64,000 nt of DNA. Source: Serinus canaria. Its lineage: Eukaryota; Chordata; Aves; Passeriformes; Fringillidae. The first letter of the stretch is position 1. Each line of letters opens with the position of its first letter. Under the pieces are notes generated by a model that had not been told where the DNA came from, searched no databases, and worked only from the letters and a program-made list of their open reading frames with translations. A program made the position numbers and the translations under genes. The DNA lies in contig NC_066323.1 of NCBI RefSeq assembly GCF_022539315.1, forward strand, positions 13,443,719 through 13,507,718. Direction: 5' to 3'. Below, one piece after another: positions 28,096-39,412 of the stretch.

Positions 28096-29074
28096 AAAGA
28101 AAAATCTGAATATAAAGCAAACCAAGTCAGAATGCTCATCCCCTACTAATTTCAGGCATATTTTACTGCAAACAAATGTGTCAGCAGGGCACACAAGAAA
28201 TGCCCACTTCCAACTGCTGACACAAGAGGTGCCCTTGCCCCAGTTCCAGATCAGTATTTTTGCTAATAGTATCTGCAACATTTTGTTAGTCAAGGAAAAG
28301 GAATCAAAACTTGAAAATAAGAGATGGAAAGGAGCTAAAAAGATATCAGTCTGGAGGCCCATACTCAAGACTCCAAGTTGGTTGCCCTCATTCTTTTTGC
28401 TTGGCCAGACACAGAAATCTCCAGCTGCAAAAGCAGCTGCCTTTGGCTGAATGTCTGCTGGGGGCAGGTTTTTGATGTGACACAGAAATGGCTGTGGTAC
28501 AAAACATGAGCACTAACTACTTGGGAATGAGACCAAACACAGCCAGAATGCTCCTTGCTATCTGCAGACTGGTCTCACCTCTAATCCAACTTCTGCTTTA
28601 AATATCTGTAAACCTTAGATCTCTTCCCAACAGACTGATTTTAATTTGGAGTCTGACCATGGCAGAGATCTCACCACTTCTCATGAACTTTAACCTCCTG
28701 TGACAAAATTGAGCCCATTTGCTGACAGAATGGTTTCTGTGAAGGACTCTTGAGATGAACAAACAGAGGAGATGTTACTGGATGACCTGATTACAGGAGG
28801 ATGCTGAGAAAATTTTTGGCCAGGATGCCTAATCTCCAACTATTTTAGCTGTGTATAATGCAAGCATAGTTGGGCCTGCATTAGGCTGTCTTGAAATAAT
28901 TGCACTTGAAACAAGTAAGTCTTTAAAAAGAAAATAGAAGTCAGCAATTAAATTCTCAGTTGAAAGGTCAGATGAGTGAAGCACTTAGATCACAGCAAGA
29001 GGTCTACAGACAGGCAATAATGGAAACATAAAAGAGAAATTTAGAGATTCAGAGAGGAGCCTGGGAGATCTCCT

Positions 29075-29347
29075 TTGCCACGGATTTCTGCTGCTGAGAC
29101 AATGGGATCAGAGCAGCAGCTTCAGAAACTGTTATACCCAGTAATCACAGATATTCAGGGGAAAAAAGGGATAAGCAAGAAACCATTTGCTGAACACAAC
29201 TCTGAATTTGTCTCTGAACATGAAGAAGCAGAGGAATCTCCTCCACAGCTCAGAACAGCCAGAAAAAGAAATGAGCTTGAAGAAAAGGTGAAGAGGGGCT
29301 TGAAAGCATTTAAGGATTTTAATTGTCCTAACAGTGCTAACACCTAA
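29075..29347 (+). other. Charged 90-codon open frame, coding status doubtful
   Basis: The frame would encode 90 residues with no recognisable family. It differs from the many leucine- and serine-rich chance frames nearby in being highly polar. An acidic stretch (residues about 44-56, rich in E and S) leads to a basic-acidic mixed stretch (residues about 60-80, rich in R, K and E) that could form a helix. A second in-frame ATG lies 9 codons in. There is no visible promoter, no convincing splice context and no neighbouring gene. It could be a chance frame, a small ORF in a non-coding RNA, or part of an old exon. I place it as most likely chance. Confidence 0.15.
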
Positions 29348-31669
29348 GAGGGACTTGCCACAATGCTTCCATGCTGGATTGCCTTGCAGAAACAAAGAGA
29401 AACAAAAAGGAGATGAATAAGTAGAATTATTGTTCACCTGCTCACTGACTGATATTTTTTGTCTTTCTTCCTACAGTTTCAGTTTCTCCTTAACAGCTGA
29501 ATTAAATCTAGTCAGAAATTCTCAAATCATTCACATGGCACCAAGGGCCACACTCTAGTGAATTGTTGTGCTGACCATGTGAGATGAGAGAGTGAGGATT
29601 AGTTTGTAAAATGTGTTGTACAAGTTCTGAAAACCAGACCAAAAAACTCTTCCATTAAAAAAAAAAAAAGAAAGAAAATGAAAAAACAAAAGATGAGGAA
29701 TTAAATTTGTGGAGCATGCTAACAAAAGTAGTGGAAGCAATGCAAAGAACTCAGTCTTGTGATGTAGAGTAACCAGTTTGGAAGTAAATTAAATTGGAAT
29801 ATTGTTATTTTTTATAAGACATGTTTCATCTGCAACTTTACTTTTATAATTTTAGAGCTTTTGTTTTTATTGAAACTCGACAAACTTATTGTACAAGTAT
29901 TCACAAGCTGCCTGCACAAATTTATGCCAACTCAGCTGTACCTGGAAATCAGAGCAAGGCTGAAGTACAACTGCTCAAAAAGAGTGGGAAGAGAAATAAA
30001 AAATAATATGTGCTTATTTCTTATTCAGCATTCTTCCTCACAAAAATCTCTCTCCTCACAAATGCAAAAGGACCACAGCAAGATAAATTCTGCAGAAAGC
30101 AACTTCAGAACAATATGTAAAATCACTCTTGATAATTTATATACTCACTGTATCAGCACAGAAAAAGGTTATCTGAGCAAGCTGAGAATTAATTCCAGAA
30201 GATTTAACAAAGTTGTTTCTGTAGAAAAGTGCAAGCAAAATTTTTAAGAGATCCACATTTCTATGTCATTTCTTCCCAGGGATTCTCAGACAGTAAAACT
30301 GTAAACTGGATGAACTTCTCAATCCTCTTGTCAAAGAAAGATTTTTAAAAGTGGAAAAAAGAAAATGTATTTTAATATTTTCCTTTGCAGTCAAGTTCAG
30401 ATAGCAGTTATCACAGCCAGCTGATTTAGCAATCCAGACAACTAAATAGTATATTTCAAGCCAATAAATTTTATTAATTTTTATGTTACAATTGAGAGGG
30501 GATTAATTCTTAGGTTTTTCTTCTAGCTTTCCTTCTCCTTTATGGTTCAAAAATAAAAATATGCTAAAAAGGGAAAATTTTCTCTCTTTTTTATGAAAAA
30601 TAAAGTGATCAACACAACTGATTCTACAAGCTGGTTCATGAAAACTAAAGATGCTAAGGCTAACAATAAAGTAACAAAATTCAGTAGTAAAATTGCTATT
30701 GAGAAATTATTACACGAATTTGTCTTTGAAAGGACTAAATGCAGTTTTCTCAGATGAATAAGACTTTCAAGTTCTATCAGTTTTTTAATCTCTGATTTGT
30801 CCTTCTGGAAATTGTTCATAATTTCACTGAAAATCATATCCTTTTATAAAATGCTTCAAAAGCTTAGAGCAACATTTGCATGTTCTATGTAATTCTCTGA
30901 TTTCCTCCAAGCTATTTCTGTTGAGGTAAATTACATTTCTAGTGAACCACACAGGCTTAGTCTTCACCATCTTTAGGCTTTTTCAATAATGTTACACTTT
31001 GAATGACATACTTGAAAAAAATATTAGAATAGGGTGCCATAAGAAATTTCATTCCATGTGAAGAAACAATAAGACAATGTGGATTTGTTTTGGCTCTGCT
31101 CCTGAACAGCAGTTATGCCAGTATTTAATATAACATGGCTAACCCAAAGCAAGATTGAAAACCCTACTGTTGTGGAAATTGACATTAAATTTTCCACTTA
31201 TTTTCTGAGAAAGTCTTATCAAATAAAAAGTAATGGCATATAAGGCAGATCTCTTTATTTTCCCTCTTGCTTGAATATGACAATCCAAAGGTAAAAAATC
31301 CACTCCCACTGTGCCTTGAACATAAGTGCTTATCTACAGCTAAAACCACATCTATGGCTAAAAAAGATGTTCACAGACTCTCAAATACCACAGGCCATTA
31401 CTAAAAATGCAATGAAATAGAGTCTAAGGACTCTGATTATCAAACTGAACCTTATTTTGCTGCTTCTTGCACAAGGAATAATCAAGTTTGACAAACAGAC
31501 TTTTAAAGTGAAACATTCACATTGTGGTGGCTCCTGCACGTTGTTCTTCCAGCTTCATGCTGTACCTACAGGAACACTGGAGGTGTGTGACAACACAGTA
31601 CAGCAGACCTATATTTTCTGAAACAATCTACCATGAAATCTACTTGCTGGATTTATCTTTATGCTGCTC

Positions 31670-31930
31670 TAAGCTATATTGTAGAGCATTTTTTTCAATA
31701 TCAATGTGCAGCATAAGAGCTGGGAAGAGCAGACTTGGCTTTGAATCCCCTTCTTCTCTCACCCCTTTGTTGCACCAAGTGCAGGCAAGCTGTTTATCTG
31801 AACCCCGAGCCCTTTGGACAGCCTCAGCTCCACAAACAGATATGATGTATGGGCACTCACACTCCTCCTCATCTGTTGCCATGGCATTTTGCCTGCTCAC
31901 AAGGTGATTGGACAATTTTGCAGTGAAAGG
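31670..31930 (+). mobile_element. Probable MIR-type (CORE) SINE relic
   Basis: Landmarks of the MIR family appear in the right order. An A-box-like AGCTATATTGTAGAGCA lies at 31671-31687, and a B-box-like GGCTTTGAATCCC at 31737-31749. About 34 bp later comes a GGCAAG block (MIR has about 32), then CCTCAG near 31827, CATCTG near 31871, and a CCTGCTCACAAGGTGATTGGAC tail corresponding to the late MIR segment. The A-to-B spacing and the GGCAAG-to-CCTCAG spacing are each longer than in MIR, so small insertions must be assumed. MIR-like SINEs are ancient in amniotes and act by RNA polymerase III transcription and LINE-assisted retroposition; this copy is decayed. An overlapping open frame exists on each strand and is best explained as chance. 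Confidence 0.45.
31875..31888 (+). promoter_or_regulatory. RFX X-box-like motif
   Basis: GTTGCCATGGCATT matches the symmetrical RFX X-box GTTGCCATGGCAAC at 12 of 14 positions, with one half-site perfect. It lies inside the probable MIR relic. Binding is not shown by sequence alone. Confidence 0.3.
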
Positions 31931-34900
31931 CAGCACCAAAGATCAAAAGCTCTCCTGTGGAACAGTGCAGCCTCTGCCATCTGTTTTGCATGATGCTTGA
32001 CAGGTACTGGGAAGAATGGATGAGAAGGCAATGCCATGTCATGCTTTTACCAATTTTTCCTCACTAGCTGACATTTCGTCCCACCTTCCTTCCACCTGCT
32101 ACTTGAAAAAAATGCAGAGAAAAAAACTGAAATTCAAAACAGAAGAGAAAAAACAATCCTCCTCCTGTAACTGAAGTAACTCACAGAAGCTGCTAAACAG
32201 AGGCCAGCAGATATCATCACACATGTAACATCTGCCAGCATGCTAGGGGAAGCTAAAAAAACCCCAAAATACTCCCAAAAAACATAAGAGTTTTCAGCAA
32301 TAGATGGTGAGTTGTGCCCTGATACTCTGTTGTTAACACATACTAAATAATGTTAAATAGTCATGCAGAAAAAAGAATTATTTACAAACAAAAGCAATAT
32401 TTCTGAAAGAAAAGTACTGGGGGGAAAGCAGAAAAGATTCAGCAGCTTCTTATAATCACATTTCCTGGGAGATAGACTTGAAATACTTTTAAAGAATTTT
32501 TAAAAGGACCAAATGAATAGCAATAGATTAAACTAAATTAAATGTCAATTTACTGAGAAGGTGTAACTGTAAATTCAGGTACATAAGCAGTTGCCAAATA
32601 TTTGCTTCTTATTCATCACTGTGAAAAGATGGGAGGAGGATCTGCCCTTCATTAAGAGATGGAAAGTGGGTTTTCTAAATTGCAACAATTGTAACATTCT
32701 AGTTTCCATTTCCTAATGAGTAGGATAAAACCCCACAGATTTCTTTGCATGTCTCACAGCTCTTACTGTATTCTGCTTTATTAAAGACAAATAACTGTGA
32801 GCATTTTTATGATATCTCATTTGTCTGTATATAAGAATATTACAAAGCAATCCAATTCAATTTGGAAGGCCTTCCACAACAACAGCCATTCTGAGTATAC
32901 TCTAACCCACAGCTGATGAAGATTTCCTGTTCATCATTCCTGACCCCTCCAGGTTTCCAAATGGTCTCTCTGCAGGGACTGCCATGAAGGCAGAAATATT
33001 TTTCTCACCACAGGCAGCTCCCATCGTGGCACCTCCCTAGGTGAGAGTGTTCTGATGTTCCTGAAGGATGTGCCTGCAAATCAGAGGAGAGAGGCATTTC
33101 TTGGGTCCAGAGGAACTCTTGCTGCAATGCAGCAGCTCCAGCAACCTTCAAGACAACAGCTATTATGGTGAAGCTCACATGGATACTCCTCCAAAGAACA
33201 GCCTCATTTCTAAATTATTTACACGTTATTTTCTATTCCCCATGCTGTTATGCATTTGAATTGCTTTGCTCTCATTTATAGCAGTACACATTATGGCTGA
33301 GATTTTAAAAGCCATGAATCCCTCAGGTGGCTTTCAAGATCTAAACCTAATCTCTTAGTTTATGCTCATTTATACAGGACTTGCAAAGGAAGATGCTCTT
33401 TCATTCTAGCAGGCAGTTTATGCAAATTATTTTTTGTTATCAGATGCCCATCCTTCAGTACCAACATTAATTAGCAGACTGGATATTGTGAAGACTGTGT
33501 GCAGTTGGTAATTATCATGGGCAAAAAGGAAATCAGGCTTCCTTTGCCATAGAAATAACAGACATTATACAATCAATACATTTACTGCAAAACATTCCTG
33601 GTGGCACAATATCTTATATTAATATGATAATCAACGTAGACTGCAAATTTGATAAGTATTCTCACATGAAAAACTGTAGTGCATTTCACATTAAACCAAT
33701 GTCATTAATTGTTTTGCAATACATCCTGAGAAACGCAAAAATTAGCCACAGCGTGACCTAAACTGTGAAAAATTTCTCACATATTTTCCAAAGATTACAA
33801 GAAGAGATTCCTAAGGCTCCTTTGAAGGAAAGATCCTTTTCCCTTTTTTTTTTTTTTTCCCCAGCAGGTCCAGGAACAAAATGAATGAAAAACCAACTTG
33901 CAATAAAAGCACAGTTTCTCAACACCACATAGAATGGCCTCTTTACTAAAATCTTGCACTGTGTCCATTGGTTAAATAATAAAAATGCTATCAATTCAAA
34001 GAATAGTGCTTCAGAGAACATTTAACCAGGTAAAAAGCCTAATCTCATAACAGTAATTGCCATATAAGAGATTTGCTGATTCCAGCAAGGAAAGGTGCAT
34101 CTTTCTGTTTTGTCACTGAAACTTCATCTACATAAAGAAATGGATCAAGAATAAAGGAAAAGCCTCCTGTGGGCTGCAGCTGATGCAGGTTGCAGGTGTC
34201 AGATGAGCACCCTCTGTGACATGATTGGGGTTAACTGGTATCCACTGGCTGTCAGTGCTGGGATTTGGAGGAAAACCCATTCCTTACATCAGCAAGCTGC
34301 AAAGCCTGCACAAGGGCACATCCAGTCCCATGCTCCCCCTCTGCTTTACTGCTCCTGTGGGCATAAGGAGACCATAGACCATTCATCCTTCCTAAACAAT
34401 TACTTATCTGCTCCAATCCATGCTGTGTCTCAGAGAATTGTTTCTGAGGTTTTCTCTTTCTATTCCTGACATGCATCATTTAAGCTTGTTCTAGTTACTG
34501 ATCCACTCTATCCTTTCTGCTTTCTTTGAGCTTTAAATCTTGCTACTACACCTCTGAAATGTTCTCACTTAGTAGTTTTTTGCAGTCATGATTTTCATTC
34601 ATAGTCCTCAGTATGCATATTTTAACTGTGAATTTTCACCTCAGATACCAATCCCAAGAAAATACAATGCAATTAAAAAATATATCAAGCATATGGTCCA
34701 GGTTTAGTCAGTTATAGCCAATGTATGTGTCACCCAGCCTTGGGAAGTAGGAATCACTACCAATAGCACACACAAGGTCTGAACATCTATGAAAATGGAA
34801 GGCAACAGCTCTTTTGTTGGAGAGGTTTTAGCAGGTAAATACCAAATATGGTGGAAATACAATAATGTAAATGAAGACTTTATTAAAACATTTAGTAAAG

Positions 34901-35964
34901 GCAAATCTAAGAAAAATAGACAGTGGTTAAAGGGCAGGGGAGGAAAGCAGAATAAAAGCAGTATAATAATTAGGTCATGTAAATGTCTTAACAGTTTTAC
35001 TCCGTTAAAGCATCTCTGCTAAATCAGACACCATATCCTTGGCATACTGCATTATCCCTGACAGATGGATGGAAGAAGACATTCAGAAAGCCTTACTCTA
35101 CATGACAGTACCAACCTGATAATATAATCAATACAGCTTCAGGGTACATGAAATTATCTGAGCATATTAGTTAAATGTGACTTCACACATGGAAGTGTGT
35201 CAGGGAGACAAGGAGAAAATGAGTGTGATGTACATGCCTGCAGATACATATGCTTGCAAAAGCAGACAAACTGAGAATTAATCTGAATTCCACCAGCTAA
35301 CACATACATGAACAATTTGAAATAACTATGAAAAGACACACTATTATCATTTCATTTTCCTGAGGCAAGTAATGTGATTTAGAAGTGCTTAAACTTTTCC
35401 CATTAATCTCGATGCAGGAAAAGACAAAACATAAACACTCTGTTTAATTGTGTTTTGTAGTTAAATTCAGAGAAATTACAACATTCACTTGCTTATACTT
35501 TGTCCCTGCACTTCTGAGTCACCACTCCCATTTTTGTACCACGAGTCAAGTTTTCCCTTTTCCATCCATACTGACAGTAAAGGTTTTCCACCTTTTCAGC
35601 CACACAAGCTGAGTTTCAATCATGAAGCACTTGATAGACCTCACTGATGTGGCAGTGACCGTATAAAAGGAGCCACATGCATGAATAGGTGTGGATGTGA
35701 CTCCAGCTGAACCCCCTCTGTCCCTGAGGAAGGAGTCTCCACTCTCATCATTCACAGCCATTTGGCCACTGCCCCTCTGTTTCACACCAAAGGCAGCAGG
35801 CCAGCTGGAAGGCTCCCAGGTTGGGATCCAGCTTCCTGGCTGGCAAAAGCACACACACATTTGTAGCTGATATTTTGGATGGAGGAATTCTCCAGCCCTC
35901 ATGTTGGAACAGTGACACATTAAGATATTCCAGATATGCTGGAGAAAAGAGCAGCAGCATGGCT
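31931..35964. other. Unique AT-rich non-coding DNA
   Basis: No gene is recognised. It contains an octamer ATGCAAAT at 33420-33427, a T15 run at 33844-33858, and a TATAAAAG at 35662-35669 with no gene downstream of it on the plus strand. The minus-strand open frame at 35546-36022 (158 codons) has no family motif and begins inside the possible SINE head next door. Confidence 0.55.
33844..33858 (+). repeat. T15 homopolymer
   Basis: Fifteen T residues lie between C runs. No target-site-like duplication is visible around it. Confidence 0.9.
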
Positions 35965-35969
35965 CTCTG

Positions 35970-36045
35970 TATGTTAGCAACTGACCCTTCAACTGGGAGA
36001 GCAAATCCAGGGCTCTGATCACTGAGCCAAGCCTAATTCTGTGTC
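35970..36045 (-). mobile_element. Possible tRNA-derived SINE head
   Basis: On the minus strand, TTGGCTCAGTGATC (36030 down to 36017) resembles a polymerase III A-box and continues as AGAGC, as in many tRNA-derived SINEs. GGGTCAGTTGC (35987 down to 35977) lies about 42 bp downstream, where a B-box belongs, but matches the GGTTCRANYCC consensus only loosely. No acceptor stem or clean anticodon arm can be drawn, so a working tRNA gene is unlikely. I do not recognise the downstream tail. It is either a fossil SINE or a chance resemblance. Confidence 0.3.
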
Positions 36046-39000
36046 TTACATCACACTGCTACTGTCTCCTCTTGATCTGAAAAATTACACTGAAAGCAAG
36101 TCATATTCAAATGTCTGCATGGACTTTATAAGTGCTGCAAAAGCCTACTAAATGGTCTTGGCATTGTTTGTATCTCAGTCTTTGAGTGGTGACATTTACA
36201 GAAACAGATAAACTATCACAAATAAGAGGCATCTCCTACCAATCACAGATTTTCCTGTGGGCAACACTGACAGTGCAGTAAGTCTTAATTCACTCTGATT
36301 TTTTTAAGTTTGCTTTTTGTTTCCACACAGAGCACACTAATTTATTTTACCAGAGCTGAAAAATCTGTTTGCAGGTGTTACAAACACTGCAGTGATGTCA
36401 GGGGAGAGACTGGAGGTCTAAGGAGGCTGCTCTCCACAATGTTCCAGGCAGCAAGTGGAGGAGGAGATAGATCAGCCCTTTACAGATGCTTTAGTGCTAA
36501 ACAAAATGCAAAACCAGAAACTCTGCTTCAGAGAATAAATGCAAACTGTCAGGGATGATGGGCTGGATGGAGCAAAAGCCTTTCTTTCCATTTATAAACG
36601 TGGTGATAATCACAATGAGGGGAAAAACAAAAGCTGTAGGCAGTGCTTATGTGTCTTGTGACTCATTCATAAAAATGGATTCCTGTGCCAGTCACCTTAA
36701 GAAATGCACTTTCTCTTGCTCATATTCTAGACAGATGACACAGAATAGTTTCAGGAACTAAATGTGAAACTTAATTTTGAGGAATCAATTACAAACTCAG
36801 AGTGGCAATGTTGCAGAAAAACTGGAAGAAAGCTCCCTTTCCCAAAAAAAGTACGTACCTTAGATTAACTCATTGTTCAGCAAACTTGAAACTTTTTGAT
36901 TATGTATTATTTATGGATTAAATCCTGACCACAGGTGGTGGTTGCACATATATGGAAACAAAATCTTTAACATTTTCATTTCTGATTGCAGGAGACCTGA
37001 GAACATTGTATACAAATTTGTCCTGCACAGAATCATTTGCAGGGGGGAAGCTGCTCACACCCAGTACAAACCTTACTATAGACACACTGACAAACCTTGG
37101 TCTTTTTTGTTGTGTCAAGTGGTAGAATATGAATAGTAAATACTCTATTAATATTAATTCACATTCAAGAACAGAAAAGCAGCGTGTTGAACTTACAGCT
37201 GTTTTTGTACAGGATACAATGTGACACCCATGAATTCTTTCTATTGTCTCCAACAAGCATTAGATTAAGTTATTTGGAGTCTGTGTATCCAGACTGCCAT
37301 AGCTATTGTATCATGAGGAAGAACATCTGAGTGCTAATGGATACCAACATTAGCATTGAAAAAGAGTGAAAAGCACACATAAGGAGCTCCATAAATTTGT
37401 TATAAAACCCATTACTAAATGTTATTCAGCATTTGCTCCTGAGGCTTAATGCTACTCTAAATTAATAGTGTTATGGTTCCTATTCCACAGATTGCCTCAA
37501 AGTATTACATAAAAGATCAAAACCCACACTCTAGTAACAATGGGAATCCCTTTTAATCACATCCAGAACAACAATCTGTGTTTAATGCCTTCATTGTGTA
37601 CCTTAAGACCCTAAATTGTAGCCCAAAGCATAATCTGAACATCTTGTTACTTCTTGGGTTAGCACCAACATATATGAATAGCTGCATAGAAGTCTGTATA
37701 TAATAATTGGAGACTAATAAATAAACTTTTAATTTTTAAGAGAGGTCTGACACAGTATAAAAGTCCAGAACATAACATACTCTGATCTGATCATGAACTT
37801 CAGTCATGTGGCATTGTGCTCTTTAGGGTCACCAAGCAAACTTGTAGGGAAGGATTGTCCCATGGAAGGGGGAAAAGCTTTTCTGTATTGACTTGTGTCC
37901 CTTGCTGGTGGGGCATGACTAGAGAACTTCTAAACCTTCTGAAGCCTTTGGAGGGATAAGGAAAGAGGACAGCAATATCCAGGAATTAGACTATGAAACA
38001 TTCAGGCAGCCTCAGTGAAAACACATCACAACCCCTCCTCCATTCCACTTCAGTGATACTTTTACTTCTCCAGTGCACCTGAGGGAACTGTTAGGGATTC
38101 ACAAGGAAAACCTCTTCATTCATTCAGCCCACCTCCCACCGTCGTGCTGCATGCCAGGGCTATGCCAGCAGAGTTTTCTCTCTAGAATGCATCCCTTCCA
38201 AAGCACATCCCCTGCTGCATTTCCAGCTCCAGAGCTAATTAGCTAAGAACTATGCCCTGCTCTCTTCAGCATCAGTATTGGGGTGCTGGGCTATCAATCA
38301 CTGCTCCCTCCTGACTAACACACCAGGGGTTTGCAAATCTCATTGGAATTACTGCAGGTGCCCCACTAGGCAGCACTAAATAAACAAGAAAAAATACCCA
38401 AAGAGACAAACAAATGAATAATGTTTTGCAATAGAAATATACACTGTAACAAAATTAATAGCTTTGAATAGATTTTGTACAAAAATTAAATTAAAAAGTA
38501 TTTGTTCCACAAGTAATTTAAACAGCTCTGTTAACTAGGATTTCACTGCCAAGCAAGACACTCATCAGGAGCACTGCTGTCACTAAAGGTGGTGGCAACT
38601 TTTCCAATGTTGCTGTCCTTTTGCAGATTTCCTATGATGTTTAGACCACATTCTTATCAGTATCTTAAATCAGGGATTACGGCACAGAGCTGGAGAAGTG
38701 CTGGCATTGTTATGGTACAAATAGGCAAAGTGATCATCAGACCCATGGGGATCAAAGAGACACTTCAGTTACTGTTTAAAATGTAAGCAAAGTGTTTACC
38801 CCTCAAAAAATAAATCTGAAGTGCTGCCACAATGTCAAGTATAATTTCTGTGCATAAATCTTATTTCAGTCTAAAACCCAGACTGACACTGAAATTCACA
38901 GCTTCCTCTCATGGACATAAATTGGTTGTGATTTCTTGAGTCACTCTGTGCTTTCCTTCAGCAGAGTCAGGTCAGCAATCAAATGGCTCCAAGCTTAACA

Positions 39001-39189
39001 CAGGTTTGGAACTGGTCACCTGCAGCTGTAGGTTTGCAGGGCTCCATGACAGCTGCTCTCCATTCTGCCTGTGTCCCTCTCCAACACCTGCTCATGCATC
39101 ACCATCTGGGTCCAACTCACCTACACTTCCTTTTGAAAGTAATTTCAGGATTTTTCACTCTCAGCTGAGTGATACCTTGCTTTTACACC

Positions 39190-39205
39190 GTGCACCATGG
39201 TGCAC
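39190..39205 (+). repeat. 16-bp perfect palindrome
   Basis: GTGCACCATGGTGCAC is its own reverse complement. Another GTGCAC-like copy (TGCACG) follows within 10 bp. About one 16-bp perfect palindrome is expected by chance in 64 kb. Confidence 0.9.
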
Positions 39206-39369
39206 TGCACGAGATTCACTTTTTAATATCACCTAAAAGATATTTTGGTCTTTTAAATCCCAATTATACAGATTCACATCCTCCAGGTATAAGCACATTG
39301 GTGATCCTTAATAAATGCATTCTCTTCCAGTCGTAGGAGTTCTGTAAATTGAGTTAAGGTGCCTTTGAG

Positions 39370-39412
39370 CTAAGATGTGCTCCTAAGATGTGCTACTCAG
39401 TTCCTACTGAGT
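39370..39412 (+). repeat. 13-bp tandem duplication joined to a 7-bp hairpin
   Basis: CTAAGATGTGCTC (39370-39382) is followed directly by CTAAGATGTGCTA (39383-39395). The hairpin ACTCAGT (39395-39401), loop TCCT, ACTGAGT (39406-39412) starts at its last base. Confidence 0.85.

Larger units (their letters stand above)
22801..31669. other. Unique AT-rich non-coding DNA
   Basis: No gene is recognised. Contents noted: a 20-bp near-palindrome with 9-bp arms at 25225-25244; octamer sites at 25741, 26695, 27542 and 30874; A-runs at 26956-26969 and 29657-29669; and an AAG microsatellite at 28080-28095. An open frame at 29075-29347 has an unusually charged composition and is listed separately. A 128-codon frame at 29861-30247 shows no motif. 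Confidence 0.6.

Noticed and set aside
29861..30247. 128-codon plus-strand open frame
   Set aside because: No domain or signal. Composition follows the AT-rich base content.
31524..31939. Overlapping frames on both strands (127 and 99 codons)
   Set aside because: They lie mostly within the probable MIR relic, which explains the sequence better.
35662..35669. Strong TATA box TATAAAAG
   Set aside because: No gene, frame or other promoter element follows on the plus strand.
35546..36022. 158-codon minus-strand open frame
   Set aside because: No family motif. Its start lies in the possible SINE head and it is best seen as chance read-through of non-coding DNA.
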